Shown: piece by piece, positions 34,947 to 44,776 of the stretch
Numbering within the stretch: position 1 is the first letter of the stretch
How the letters are laid out: the number at the start of each line of letters is the position of its first letter
DNA from: Aquificota bacterium
Lineage (GTDB): Bacteria; Aquificota; Aquificia; Aquificales; Hydrogenothermaceae
Direction: 5' to 3'
NCBI GenBank assembly: GCA_013153635.1
Contig: JAADDZ010000014.1
Location: 62,001 to 126,000, forward strand
Length of the DNA: 64,000 nt
Notes under the pieces: model-generated
The model's database searches: none
The model's input: the letters and a program-made list of their open reading frames with translations, nothing else
What the model was told of the DNA's origin: nothing
Program-made: the position numbers and the translations under genes

Positions 34947-36653
34947 ATGGAAAAGAGAGTAGTAGTAGACCCAATAACCAGAATAGAAGGACACCTAAGA
35001 ATAGAAGCTCAATTAAAAAACGGAAAAATAGAAAAAGCCTATTCATCAGGAACAATGGTAAGAGGAATAGAAATCATATTAAAAGGAAGAGACCCTAGAG
35101 AAGCTTGGGCTTTTGCCCAAAGGATTTGCGGAGTATGTACCACTGTACACGCTTTTGCATCAATAAGAGCAGTAGAAGATGCTCTAAATATAACAGTTCC
35201 CAAAAACGCAAGTTTGATAAGAAAGCTGATGATTGGAACGATATTTGTTCATGACCATGTAGTACACTTTTATCACCTACATGCTCTAGATTGGGTAAAC
35301 CCTATAACAGCTCTAAAAGCAGACCCCTCAAAAACAGCAGAACTAGCCCAAAAAGTGTCAAATTACCCAAAATCCACACCCAATTATTTTAAAGAAGTCC
35401 AAGACAAAATAAAACAACAAATCGAAAGAAAACAGCTAGGTATATTTAACAAAGGATACTGGAATCACCCAGAGTACAAACTACCTCCAGAAGTTAACCT
35501 GCTAGCAGTAGCCCATTACCTTGACGCTCTTGATTGGCAGACCCAAATAGTACAAATACACACAATTTTTGGAGGTAAAAATCCCCACCCAAACTTTTTA
35601 GTTGGAGGCATGGCTTCTCCTATAGACCCAGACAGCGATACAGCGATTAATATAGAAAAATTAGGTAGAGTTAAAACCTTAATCGAAAACATGATTGATT
35701 TTGTAGATAATGTATACCTTCCAGATGTGATAGCCATTGGTTCTTTTTACAAAGATTGGTTCAAGAAAGGAGAAGGTTTAGGAAACTTTTTAGCCCTCGG
35801 AGAACCTTACTATGATTCTCACAGAGATAATAAATGGTTTATCCCTCCTACCTTCATAAAAAACCGAGATTTAGAAGGATTTGAAGAAGTTGACTATAAA
35901 GAGATAAAAGAATATATAAGCCACAGCTGGTACAAATACTCTGTGGGAGATGAAAAACCTCTACACCCTTTTGAAGGAGAAACCATATTTAACTATACAG
36001 GACCAAAACCCCCTTATGACTATCTAGATGTAGAATCAAAATATAGCTGGCTAAAATCCCCAAGATACAAAGATAAACCTGTAGAAGTAGGACCCTTATC
36101 AAGAGTTCTTGCCCTATACGCCAAAGATAAATACAACGTAAGAAATCTTATAGATAGAATTTTACACGAACTAGACCTACCGTTAGAAGCCATGTTTTCA
36201 ACGATGGGAAGAACTTTAGCAAGAGCTGTAGAAACACATGTATATGCCAATCAGATGAAAAACTGGTTTAACCTACTCGTAGATAATATAAAAAAAGGAG
36301 ACCTACAGAATTTCAATCCAGAAAAATGGGAACCTTCTACATGGGAAAAAGATACTAGAGGGTTTGGACTTATGGAAGCCCCAAGAGGAGCTTTATCCCA
36401 CTGGGTTCACATTCAAAACTGTAAAATAAAAAACTACCAAGCTGTAGTACCTACTACATGGAACGCATCTCCAAGAGATGCAAAAGAACAACCATCAGCC
36501 TACGAAGCATCACTAGTAGGACATCAACTATGGAACCCAAAAGAACCTTTAGAGATTCTTAGGACTATCCATTCTTTTGACCCTTGCCTAGCATGTGCAG
36601 TCCATTTATACGATGAACACAGCAACGAAAAAATAAAAATAAAAGTTACCTGA
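34947..36653 (+). CDS. hydL: [NiFe] hydrogenase large subunit
   Basis: The H2-activating subunit. The N-terminal nickel ligands are in 'RICGVCT' (Cys61, Cys64) and the C-terminal ones in 'DPCLACAVH' (Cys547, Cys550). About 15 residues follow His553 and should be cut off by the maturation protease encoded next door. 'DPITRIEGHLRIE' is the classic start. The length of 568 residues fits group 1 enzymes. It forms one operon with hydS, isp1 and isp2. Confidence 0.97.
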   Translation: MEKRVVVDPITRIEGHLRIEAQLKNGKIEKAYSSGTMVRGIEIILKGRDPREAWAFAQRICGVCTTVHAFASIRAVEDALNITVPKNASLIRKLMIGTIFVHDHVVHFYHLHALDWVNPITALKADPSKTAELAQKVSNYPKSTPNYFKEVQDKIKQQIERKQLGIFNKGYWNHPEYKLPPEVNLLAVAHYLDALDWQTQIVQIHTIFGGKNPHPNFLVGGMASPIDPDSDTAINIEKLGRVKTLIENMIDFVDNVYLPDVIAIGSFYKDWFKKGEGLGNFLALGEPYYDSHRDNKWFIPPTFIKNRDLEGFEEVDYKEIKEYISHSWYKYSVGDEKPLHPFEGETIFNYTGPKPPYDYLDVESKYSWLKSPRYKDKPVEVGPLSRVLALYAKDKYNVRNLIDRILHELDLPLEAMFSTMGRTLARAVETHVYANQMKNWFNLLVDNIKKGDLQNFNPEKWEPSTWEKDTRGFGLMEAPRGALSHWVHIQNCKIKNYQAVVPTTWNASPRDAKEQPSAYEASLVGHQLWNPKEPLEILRTIHSFDPCLACAVHLYDEHSNEKIKIKVT

Positions 36654-36699
36654 TGAAAAAATCTATTATCAGTGTCTAAACTAAAATAGGAGCCTATAT

Positions 36700-37209
36700 A
36701 TGGAAAAAACCTTAATACTAGGAGTAGGAAATCTACTAATCTCTGATGAAGGACTTGGTATAGAAACAATAAATATACTACTGGAAAATTACCAATTTCC
36801 AAACAACGTAGAAATCATAGATGGAGGAACTCAAGGTTTAGAACTTCTGCAATATTTTGACGACGTACAAAATCTACTTATAATCGATGCAATATCTTCA
36901 AAAGAGAAAAAAGCAGGTAGTATAATAAAAATACCAAAAGAAAAGATAAACTATTATCTAGATACCAAAATATCAGCTCACGACATAGGTCTTATAGACA
37001 TTATATCTGCATTAGACTTTACTGGAAAATTGCCTAAAAATATCACAATACTAGGAATCGTACCAGAAAAACTAGAGTTCGAATACGGTCTATCCCCAAA
37101 AATAAAAGAAAATCTCCAAAACTTAGTAAACGAAGTTATAAATCAACTTTTAACATGGAAAATAGGGGAGATAAAACATGTTAATGAACGCAGTGCCTAT
37201 CCTCAATGA
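36700..37209 (+). CDS. Hydrogenase maturation endopeptidase (HyaD/HybD family)
   Basis: A 169-residue protease that trims the large subunit C-terminus after nickel insertion. 'LGVGNLLISDEGLG' supplies the first metal-binding acid, 'DGGTQGLELL' the second and 'SAHDIGL' the His. Start after TAGGAGCCTATAT, 46 bases after hydL. It overlaps the next gene by 32 bases. Confidence 0.92.
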   Translation: MEKTLILGVGNLLISDEGLGIETINILLENYQFPNNVEIIDGGTQGLELLQYFDDVQNLLIIDAISSKEKKAGSIIKIPKEKINYYLDTKISAHDIGLIDIISALDFTGKLPKNITILGIVPEKLEFEYGLSPKIKENLQNLVNEVINQLLTWKIGEIKHVNERSAYPQ

Positions 37210-37552
37210 GATTTATGAAAACCTCAAAGAATTCTACAAAACAGGCAAAAGGCATACAATCTTTACAAATAAAATACCCCTTTGTGAAGAAGATAAAAAA
37301 TTTCTAAAAGAAGCTCTAGGAGAAGGAAATATTAAGATAGAAATCAAATCAGAACTTCACCCAGCTATCTGGAAAGAAACAAAGATAAACGGTGTATGGA
37401 TAGGAATCATTTACGACAAAAACCAAAACCCAATTGTTGAAACAATAGAAATAACCGATTTCCCCCAATTAGCAAAATCCCAAAGAGAAGATATACTAAA
37501 TTCAATAAAAACCTTAGAAAATACCTTAAAAAACTTCATACCGCCAAGATAG
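37178..37552 (+). CDS. HupH/HyaF-like hydrogenase expression protein (C-terminal domain only)
   Basis: A 124-residue soluble protein. 'EEDKKFLKEALGEG' and 'NGVWIGIIYD' followed by 'ETIEITDFPQ' resemble the C-terminal domain of HupH/HyaF, which help assemble the small-subunit Fe-S clusters or target the hydrogenase. It is much shorter than HupH (about 280). A ribosome site GGGGAG lies within the protease gene. Position at the end of the hydrogenase operon supports the call. Confidence 0.65.
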   Translation: MLMNAVPILNEIYENLKEFYKTGKRHTIFTNKIPLCEEDKKFLKEALGEGNIKIEIKSELHPAIWKETKINGVWIGIIYDKNQNPIVETIEITDFPQLAKSQREDILNSIKTLENTLKNFIPPR

Positions 37553-37558
37553 GCGGTA
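37539..37558. terminator. Hairpin between convergent hydrogenase and gap operons
   Basis: TACCGCC (37539-37545) pairs with GGCGGTA (37552-37558) around a 6-nt loop. On the minus strand a TTTTTT tract follows five bases later, which suits termination of gap. On the plus strand no T-tract follows. The left arm is inside the last codons of the HupH-like gene. Confidence 0.55.
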
Positions 37559-37562
37559 CTAC

Positions 37563-38585
<1,023 letters not shown>

Positions 38586-38597
38586 CTAATTTAATTT

Positions 38598-40598
38598 TTA
38601 TTTCTCTAACAGTTTTAAAGCTCTATTTAACACATTATCTACATTAAAACCTAGCCTCTCCATAACAACCTCACCGGGAGCTGAAACCCCAAATCTGTTC
38701 AAACATATAACATCTCCTGTGTCTCCAACAATATCCCTCCAGCCTATACAAGACCCTGCCTCCACAGCTAACTTTGGCACTTCAGATAAAAGAACTTCCT
38801 CTCTATAACTCTTTGGTTGTTTAAAAAACAATTCCCAAGAAGGCATAGAAACTACCCTAACATTTAAACCCTTTTCTTCTAATCTAAAGCTAGCTTCCAA
38901 AGCTAGATGCACTTCAGAACCAGTACCAACCAAAATAATATCAGGTTTATCTATTGAATCCTTTAACACATAAGCTCCATATGGAACACCTTTATATATA
39001 GGATATTTTTCAGGGTCAAGAACTGGAACTCCTTGCCTCGTTAAAACCAAAGCAACAGGCTCTTTCAAAGTCATAGCTAATTTCCAAGCTACTACCGTCT
39101 CATTTGCATCAGCAGGTCTTATAACTGTAAAATCAGGAATCAACCTCAAACTCATCACTTGCTCTATAGGTTGATGTGTAGGACCATCTTCTCCTACACC
39201 AATACTATCATGAGTAAATATAAATATAGAATGTACCTTCATCAACGCAGAAAGCCTCAAAGGCTCTCTCATATAATCAGAAAAAACCAAAAAAGTAGCC
39301 CCATAAGGAATAACACCTCCATGAAGGGTCATACCATTTACAGCCGCTCCCATAGCATGCTCTCTTACTCCAAAATGAAGATTTCTTCCAACCTGTTTAT
39401 TGAAACAGTCTAGAAAATCCTTTTCTCCTTTTAAAATTGTTTTATTAGAAGGTCCTAAGTCTGCAGAACCTCCTAAAAGATAAGGAACTCTCTTAGCTAT
39501 AACATTTAAAGTTTCCCCAGAAGCAACCCTTGTAGCAATTTTTTTCCCTTCAGGAAAATACCTAGGCAAATCTTTATCCCACCCTTTAGGCAACTCTCCT
39601 TTTATAGCCTTTTCAAACTCTTCAGCCAAATCTGGATACACTTTTTTATACTTCTCGAATAAACGATTCCACTCATCTTCCCATTTTTTTCCTCTATCAA
39701 CAGCCTTCCTACAATGTTCTAACGCTTCCTTAGGAACATAAAAAGGTTCAAGAGGCCAATTAAATCTTTTCTTTGTAGCAATAACCGCCTCCTCCCCTAA
39801 AGGTTCCCCATGAGCCGCTGGAGAATCTTGCTTAGGACTCCCATAACCGATATGTGTCCTTACAATAATCAAAGAAGGCTGTTCTTTATTCAACTGGGCA
39901 ATTCTTATAGCCCCTGCAATAGCTTCTATATCATTTCCATCATTTTTTACATTTATAACATGCCACCCTAACGCTTTAAACTTTAGTTCAACATCTTCTA
40001 CAAAGGTTATCCTTGTGTCTCCCTCTATTGAGATATAGTTACAATCGTATAAATAAATAAGCTTTCCTAGTTTCAGTTTCCCTGCCAAAGATGCAGATTC
40101 GGTAGAGATACCCTCCATCAAATCCCCATCAGAGACAATAGCATAAATATAATGGTCAACCAACTTAAAATCAGGTTTATTATATCTATCAGCTAAAAAA
40201 CATTCAGCCATAGCCATACCAACACCCATACCAAATCCCTGACCTAAAGGACCTGTAGTAGCTTCTACGCCGGGAGTCAATCCATATTCAGGGTGTCCAG
40301 GTGTTTTACTCCCCCACTGTCTAAACTGCTTTATATCCTCCAAAGTCAAATCATACCCAGAAAGGTATAAAAGTGAATATAAAAGCATAGAACCATGCCC
40401 AGCAGAAAGAATAAATCTATCTCTATTGAACCACTTAGGATTTTTAGGGTTATGTTTTAAAAATCTGTCCCATAAAACATATGCCATCGGTGCGGCTCCT
40501 AAAGGCATACCCGGGTGACCAGACTTTGCTTTTTCAATAGCATCTACAGATAAAAACCTAATTGTATTAATACAAAGCTCATCTATACTTTTTGACAT
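38598..40598 (-). CDS. tkt: Transketolase
   Basis: A 666-residue TPP enzyme of the pentose phosphate network. N-terminal '[18 protein letters not shown]', the TPP-binding '[19 protein letters not shown]', the middle domain '[20 protein letters not shown]' with the catalytic Glu, and the C-terminal '[12 protein letters not shown]'. It probably supplies ribose and erythrose phosphates from gluconeogenic sugars. Co-transcribed with gap. Confidence 0.97.
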   Translation of the reverse strand: MSKSIDELCINTIRFLSVDAIEKAKSGHPGMPLGAAPMAYVLWDRFLKHNPKNPKWFNRDRFILSAGHGSMLLYSLLYLSGYDLTLEDIKQFRQWGSKTPGHPEYGLTPGVEATTGPLGQGFGMGVGMAMAECFLADRYNKPDFKLVDHYIYAIVSDGDLMEGISTESASLAGKLKLGKLIYLYDCNYISIEGDTRITFVEDVELKFKALGWHVINVKNDGNDIEAIAGAIRIAQLNKEQPSLIIVRTHIGYGSPKQDSPAAHGEPLGEEAVIATKKRFNWPLEPFYVPKEALEHCRKAVDRGKKWEDEWNRLFEKYKKVYPDLAEEFEKAIKGELPKGWDKDLPRYFPEGKKIATRVASGETLNVIAKRVPYLLGGSADLGPSNKTILKGEKDFLDCFNKQVGRNLHFGVREHAMGAAVNGMTLHGGVIPYGATFLVFSDYMREPLRLSALMKVHSIFIFTHDSIGVGEDGPTHQPIEQVMSLRLIPDFTVIRPADANETVVAWKLAMTLKEPVALVLTRQGVPVLDPEKYPIYKGVPYGAYVLKDSIDKPDIILVGTGSEVHLALEASFRLEEKGLNVRVVSMPSWELFFKQPKSYREEVLLSEVPKLAVEAGSCIGWRDIVGDTGDVICLNRFGVSAPGEVVMERLGFNVDNVLNRALKLLEK

Positions 40599-40842
40599 CT
40601 CAAAACCTCTACATTTTGATTTTATGAATCTTACAGGTAACTAAAATTTTAACAATTTTCTATACCAAATTCTCCTTTAAATATCTTAATTCCCTATTTA
40701 ACAGTTTTTGGTATAATAAGAGTTAAATTTCGAAATAAAAACGCAAATCAAAGGATTATGATTTTAAATGCTTTATCAAGCTAAAAGAAAAAGTAGGATT
40801 ATAACAAAAATCATACTTTTAAATTTTGTTTTCCAGCATATT

Positions 40843-40865
40843 AAAATCAAACAATGTTATAAAAT
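40843..40865. promoter_or_regulatory. Operator copy 1 upstream of the forDABGE-like operon
   Basis: AAAATCAAAC, AAT, GTTATAAAAT. The left arm is the exact reverse complement of the right arm of the 51760-51782 site. Centre at 40854, 28 bp from the next copy. Confidence 0.6.
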
Positions 40866-40870
40866 TCCAT

Positions 40871-40893
40871 TAAATCAAACATTGTTATAAAAT
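40871..40893. promoter_or_regulatory. Operator copy 2 upstream of the forDABGE-like operon
   Basis: TAAATCAAAC, ATT, GTTATAAAAT. Nearly identical to copy 1 and ending 8 bases before the -35 of the forD promoter, a position suited to an activator or an upstream-bound repressor. Centre at 40882. Confidence 0.6.
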
Positions 40894-40901
40894 TTTAAAA
40901 G

Positions 40902-40930
40902 TTGTTATTATTATTTTTATGGCATATTAT
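40902..40930 (+). promoter_or_regulatory. Promoter of the forDABGE-like operon
   Basis: TTGTTA (40902-40907), a 17-bp spacer and TATTAT (40925-40930), about 30 bases before the forD ATG, which is preceded by AAAGGAGGAC. Confidence 0.55.
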
Positions 40931-40961
40931 TATTTTAATGAAATTTTAAAGGAGGACTAAA

Positions 40962-41681
40962 ATGTCAGACAAAAAAATCATTCCCGGTCCTGCAGGTTAC
41001 ATGCCTGAACCTGCCGTCTTTATGGGTGTAGAACTTCCTCCAGAGGGAAAAGCTCTTCTATACGGCGAAATCGTAGATGAAGAGCAAGCAATGAGGGAAG
41101 CCGCAAAAGCTATGCTCACAAAACCAAATCCCACAATATTTCCCGGACCTCAAGTCCTATGGAACTGGAAAGAAGATGTAGCAGACAAAGCCCAAGCTAT
41201 CTTAGAACTAGCATCAGAAATACCAAATTGTAGAATAATCCCTATGCCTGACTATAGACCAAAATACCCAAAAATCGACCCAGAAGCAGAAATAAACCCA
41301 AACCACCCAAATCTAACAATATTACACAATAAAATAGAAGCATGTATCTTTGTTGGTGTTCACTGTCATTATGCTAACCTCTCTCTTAGAATGATAAGAG
41401 CTGGTACTAACTGTTTTACAATAGCACTTTGCGCTTTTATGGGACACGAAGAAGCGATGGCTTCTTTAAGAGACGTACACGCAGATGACATAAGAAGATT
41501 CAAAGACGTCCTTGTACAGGTAAGAAATGAACTTGGAATAGATTGGACTCCAAAACCACCTCCAAGAAATCCATCACTACCAAAAGAAGAGTGGGAAGCT
41601 CTAAACCCATTAGATTATGGAGATTATATGCATCTTATTATCCCTAAAAAGGGAGAAGAAAACGTTACAGAAACCGAGTAA
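40962..41681 (+). CDS. forD: 2-oxoacid:ferredoxin oxidoreductase accessory subunit (ForD-like, CODH beta/epsilon-like)
   Basis: A 239-residue soluble protein, first of a five-gene set in the order D-A-B-G-E known for the 2-oxoglutarate:ferredoxin oxidoreductase of Hydrogenobacter thermophilus. 'EEQAMREAAKAML' and 'TIFPGPQVLW' recall the nucleotide-fold small subunit (CdhB/epsilon type) of CO dehydrogenase, so an FAD/NAD-like site is possible (inference). Four Cys/His residues in 'CIFVGVHCHYANLSLR' and 'CFTIALC' are shared with its paralogue at 51967. A Pro-rich ~50-residue tail is absent from that paralogue. Function of this subunit type is poorly understood. Confidence 0.7.
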   Translation: MSDKKIIPGPAGYMPEPAVFMGVELPPEGKALLYGEIVDEEQAMREAAKAMLTKPNPTIFPGPQVLWNWKEDVADKAQAILELASEIPNCRIIPMPDYRPKYPKIDPEAEINPNHPNLTILHNKIEACIFVGVHCHYANLSLRMIRAGTNCFTIALCAFMGHEEAMASLRDVHADDIRRFKDVLVQVRNELGIDWTPKPPPRNPSLPKEEWEALNPLDYGDYMHLIIPKKGEENVTETE

Positions 41682-41707
41682 ATTTACAAACTTAGGAGGT
41701 ATTAATC

Positions 41708-42877
41708 ATGCCAGAACAAAAAGTTGTCGATACAGATTATCTATTGCTTGAAGCTCCTAGAGAGAGAAAATTTATAACAGGAGCTCAAGCAATGGCAGAA
41801 GCAGTAAAAAGAGCAAATGTAGATATGGCTATAGCATATCCTATAACTCCTCAATCAGAAGTTATGCACCTAGTTGGAGACCTATACGCTCAAGGTTACT
41901 TAAAAGATTACTATAGAGCAGAAGAAGAATATGGAACAATGTCAGCTATCGCTGGTGCTTCTAGAGCAGGAGTTAGAGTTTTTACAGCGACATCTGGACC
42001 TGGACTTTTAAGAGGTATTGAAGCTATAGCTTCATGGCCGGGACATAGAGTACCAGCAGTACTTGGAGTATTAACTAGAGTTGTAAATGCTCCTTTATCT
42101 ATTCAACCAGATAATATAGAGCTAGCATACTTATTACATAGTGGAATAGTATTACTTCATGCAGAGAATCAGCAAGATGTTTTTGATATGACCCTAGCCG
42201 CATTTGCAATATCTGAAATGGTAGATGTTTATATCCCTGTAGCAGTAGCTACAGAAGGATTCTTCGTTACCCATGCAAAAGGATACGTAGAAATGACTCC
42301 AGAAGATATGAAACTTCCAGCTAGAGACCCATACAAAGCTCCTGTTCCAGTAACGGACTGTGAAGTCCCACCTGCTAGGATACAGAGAGATGCACCAGTT
42401 CAAAAATCTAACTTTATGAGTTATCTGATTCATGCAGTATGGCAACAGGAAGTTTGGGCTTCTAACATGAGAGCGATGAAATACATAAACAAATATTTAG
42501 GAGGACCAATAGAAGTAGTAAATCCTGAAGCAGATGTTTTTGTAGTTGCATCAGGTTGCGCCGCCGCACAAGGAAGAGAAGCTGTAAGATACGCACAGCA
42601 AGAAGGACTAAATGTAGGATTAGTTAAAATAAAATCAATAAGACCTTTCCCAGCAAAAGAAGTAAAAGAAGCTCTCAAGAATGCAAAAGCTGTTATTATC
42701 CCAGAACACAATATCGAGGGTTGGTTGTCTAAAGAAGTAAAAGCCGCAATTCCAAATAGTGGAATAGTAACAGATGGACCAAGAGTATACGGTGGTATGA
42801 CTCTACCTGTAGAACTAATAATGGAAGAGATTTATAAGGCATTAGGCGTAAAAGGAAAACAAAGAGTAGTTATTTAA
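41708..42877 (+). CDS. forA: 2-oxoacid:ferredoxin oxidoreductase alpha subunit (set 1, probably 2-oxoglutarate)
   Basis: A 389-residue alpha subunit with 'AYPITPQSEVMHLVG' (pyrimidine-binding domain start), the acidic 'EEEYGTMSAIAGAS', 'TATSGPGLLRGIE' and 'PLSIQPDN', then the C-terminal domain II 'VVASGCAAAQGREAVRYA'. It carries out the reductive carboxylation step with the beta subunit. Its assignment to 2-oxoglutarate and not pyruvate rests on gene order (D-A-B-G-E), not on residues. RBS AGGAGG. Confidence 0.85.
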   Translation: MPEQKVVDTDYLLLEAPRERKFITGAQAMAEAVKRANVDMAIAYPITPQSEVMHLVGDLYAQGYLKDYYRAEEEYGTMSAIAGASRAGVRVFTATSGPGLLRGIEAIASWPGHRVPAVLGVLTRVVNAPLSIQPDNIELAYLLHSGIVLLHAENQQDVFDMTLAAFAISEMVDVYIPVAVATEGFFVTHAKGYVEMTPEDMKLPARDPYKAPVPVTDCEVPPARIQRDAPVQKSNFMSYLIHAVWQQEVWASNMRAMKYINKYLGGPIEVVNPEADVFVVASGCAAAQGREAVRYAQQEGLNVGLVKIKSIRPFPAKEVKEALKNAKAVIIPEHNIEGWLSKEVKAAIPNSGIVTDGPRVYGGMTLPVELIMEEIYKALGVKGKQRVVI

Positions 42878-42910
42878 TTTTGTCAAAACAAAAACTAGGA
42901 GGTAATAATA

Positions 42911-43774
42911 ATGGGTTTAAAATATATTCAACCAGCACCGGGATTTAAAGAATATCTTCCAAAGGACTACGTTGATTTAATAGATTTTGGTCCTTTTGGA
43001 AAAGAGATAGATGTCCAATACATGGGACAGTACAAAGAGATACTAGAAGAACACCCTATGTGTGCAGGGTGTTGGATGGCATACTTTGTGAGAGTATTTT
43101 ATGCGGCTTTACCAAATCCAGAAGATACTATAGTTTTAGGTACTGCTGGTTGTGCTAGATTAGCACTTTCTCAAGCGGCTGTTCCATTTATATATGGAAA
43201 CTATGGAGATACTAACGCAGTTGCTTCTGGACTAACCAGAGCTCTTAACCTTAGATTCCCAGATAAAACCAAAGACGTGGTTGCTATTGCTGGAGACGGT
43301 GGTCTTATGGACATTGGTTTTAGTATGACTCTCCACTCGTGGTTTAGAAGAGAGAAATTTACAACTATCATGGTGGACAACGAAGTATATGGAAACACAG
43401 GAGGACAAGAGTCAGGTATGTCTCCAAAAGGTGTTCAGCTAAAAATGGCACCAAAAGGTAAAAAATTCGATAAAATTCCAGCTACAGAACTAGCTAAACT
43501 CGCTGGCTGTGTTTATGTAGTTAAATTGGCTCCTACAAATGTTAAAAGAATGGCAAAAGTTATCAAAAGAGCTGTTTTAGCGGCAAGACATTTTGGTCCT
43601 ACCTTTATTCATGCTTATACTTCTTGTAATATTGAATATTCAATCCCAACAGAAGAAGTTCTAAAAGACGCAAGAGAAAGAGAAAAGAAAGATTTTGGAT
43701 TCGAAGAATACATGACAGATGAGGTCAAAGAGTTCTTTGAGGAGATTGAGAAAAAGAAGGAGGTTAAAAAGTAA
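42911..43774 (+). CDS. forB: 2-oxoacid:ferredoxin oxidoreductase beta subunit (set 1)
   Basis: A 287-residue TPP- and [4Fe-4S]-binding subunit. Cluster cysteines start in 'HPMCAGCWMAYF'; a third is in 'GTAGCARL' and a further one in 'TSCNIEYS'. The TPP/Mg motif is 'GDGGLMDIGF' with 'DNEVYGNTGGQES'. It overlaps forG by one base (TAATG). Confidence 0.92.
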   Translation: MGLKYIQPAPGFKEYLPKDYVDLIDFGPFGKEIDVQYMGQYKEILEEHPMCAGCWMAYFVRVFYAALPNPEDTIVLGTAGCARLALSQAAVPFIYGNYGDTNAVASGLTRALNLRFPDKTKDVVAIAGDGGLMDIGFSMTLHSWFRREKFTTIMVDNEVYGNTGGQESGMSPKGVQLKMAPKGKKFDKIPATELAKLAGCVYVVKLAPTNVKRMAKVIKRAVLAARHFGPTFIHAYTSCNIEYSIPTEEVLKDAREREKKDFGFEEYMTDEVKEFFEEIEKKKEVKK

Positions 43775-44460
43775 TGAAAAGGTATAATATTAGAATTGCC
43801 GGGGTTGGTGGACAAGGGGTTGTAACCTCTGCTCATATTCTTGGTAATGCAATGTCAGCGGCAGGTAAATATGCTACCCTTGTTCCATTTTTTGGTTCAG
43901 AAAAAAGAATGGCTCCAGTTGAAGCATACGTAAGAGCTTCTGATGCTCCTATCTATGAAGTTGGAGAGGTTGTTTACCCGAATGTTATTATGATTTACCA
44001 CCCACAGGTTATCACTCACGGGAAATCCTATACTATGCCCTTTTATTCTGGACTTAAAGAAAATGGTATCGTTATCATTAACACAGAAGTGGACATTCTT
44101 ACAGATGAAGATAAAAAAGTACTCGAAGATTTAAATACACAGGTTATTATGTATAACGCAACTGGACTTGCATTAGAGATTGCTGGGACAGAGCTTGCCA
44201 CTAACATGGCTATGATAGGATTCTTCTTTGGTATTACTAAACTCGTTGATTTTGAACATATAGAAAGAGCAGTTAAAGAAAGATTCTTAGGAAATACTTT
44301 TGTAGCCTCTGGTGGTACTGCTTCTTTGGATTCAGCTATAGAGAAAAAATTCAAAAGAAAAGTAGAACTCTTGGAGAAAAATATGCAAGTTATAAGAAAC
44401 GCCTTTAAAATTGTTGAAGAAATGGGCTGGACAGAAGAAAAACAGCCAGCTGGCACATAA
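43774..44460 (+). CDS. forG: 2-oxoacid:ferredoxin oxidoreductase gamma subunit (set 1)
   Basis: A 228-residue gamma subunit with 'IAGVGGQGVVTSAHILG' at the N-terminus and 'SEKRMAPVEAYVRAS' (the RGG-type region is RMA here), matching the family that binds CoA. 'ATNMAMIGFFFG' is conserved with the paralogue at 54620. It is the fourth gene of the set. Confidence 0.92.
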   Translation: MKRYNIRIAGVGGQGVVTSAHILGNAMSAAGKYATLVPFFGSEKRMAPVEAYVRASDAPIYEVGEVVYPNVIMIYHPQVITHGKSYTMPFYSGLKENGIVIINTEVDILTDEDKKVLEDLNTQVIMYNATGLALEIAGTELATNMAMIGFFFGITKLVDFEHIERAVKERFLGNTFVASGGTASLDSAIEKKFKRKVELLEKNMQVIRNAFKIVEEMGWTEEKQPAGT

Positions 44461-44486
44461 TTATAAAATAACACGGAGGTTAGAAT

Positions 44487-44711
44487 ATGTACTATGTAGC
44501 AAAAGTTGATGAGGAAAAGTGTGCAACTTATAAATGTAAACAATGTACACTTTTCTGCCCAGAAGCTAACACATTAATGTTTGATGATGACAGAAATACT
44601 GCATGGGTTAACGAACCAAGATGTAAAGGTTGTGCCCTTTGTGTTTATGTATGTTCAGACCTTCTAAAAAGAGATTGTATTGAGATGGTAATGGTTACAG
44701 CTGAAGATTAA
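44487..44711 (+). CDS. forE: Ferredoxin-like delta-type subunit (ForE-like), 2 x [4Fe-4S]
   Basis: A 74-residue protein with two Cys sets, 'CATYKCKQCTLFCPEA' and 'CKGCALCVYVC', as in delta subunits of pyruvate/2-oxoacid:ferredoxin oxidoreductases. It passes electrons between soluble ferredoxin and the beta-subunit cluster. The first set has an unusual extra spacing (C-x4-C-x2-C). RBS ACGGAGG. The second oxidoreductase operon in this window has no counterpart. Confidence 0.85.
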   Translation: MYYVAKVDEEKCATYKCKQCTLFCPEANTLMFDDDRNTAWVNEPRCKGCALCVYVCSDLLKRDCIEMVMVTAED

Positions 44712-44717
44712 ATTCTA

Positions 44718-44744
44718 TAGGTGGCTGTTGTGCCACCTACTTTT
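44718..44744 (+). terminator. Intrinsic terminator or attenuator after forE
   Basis: TAGGTGGC and GCCACCTA form a perfect 8-bp stem with a TGTTGT loop, followed by CTTTT. It is 6 bases after the forE stop and 33 before the next gene, which probably depends on readthrough. Confidence 0.8.
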
Positions 44745-44776
44745 AAAAATAGAACAAATAAAAGGAGGGCTTTTAA

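Larger units (their letters stand above)
40599..40961. other. Long AT-rich divergent regulatory region between tkt and forD
   Basis: No gene in 363 bases. It holds twin palindrome-like operators (40843-40893), a promoter for forD, a lone TATAAT at 40712-40717 pointing right, and a 9-bp inverted repeat, TATGATTTT (40757-40765) with AAAATCATA (40807-40815), spaced by 41 bases. The lone TATAAT plus the repeat could mark a long structured leader or a small RNA, but there is no good -35. Confidence 0.5.

Noticed and set aside
40843-40893. Repeats as a CRISPR or minisatellite
   Set aside because: Only two copies with operator-like symmetry and promoter position; no array and no cas genes.
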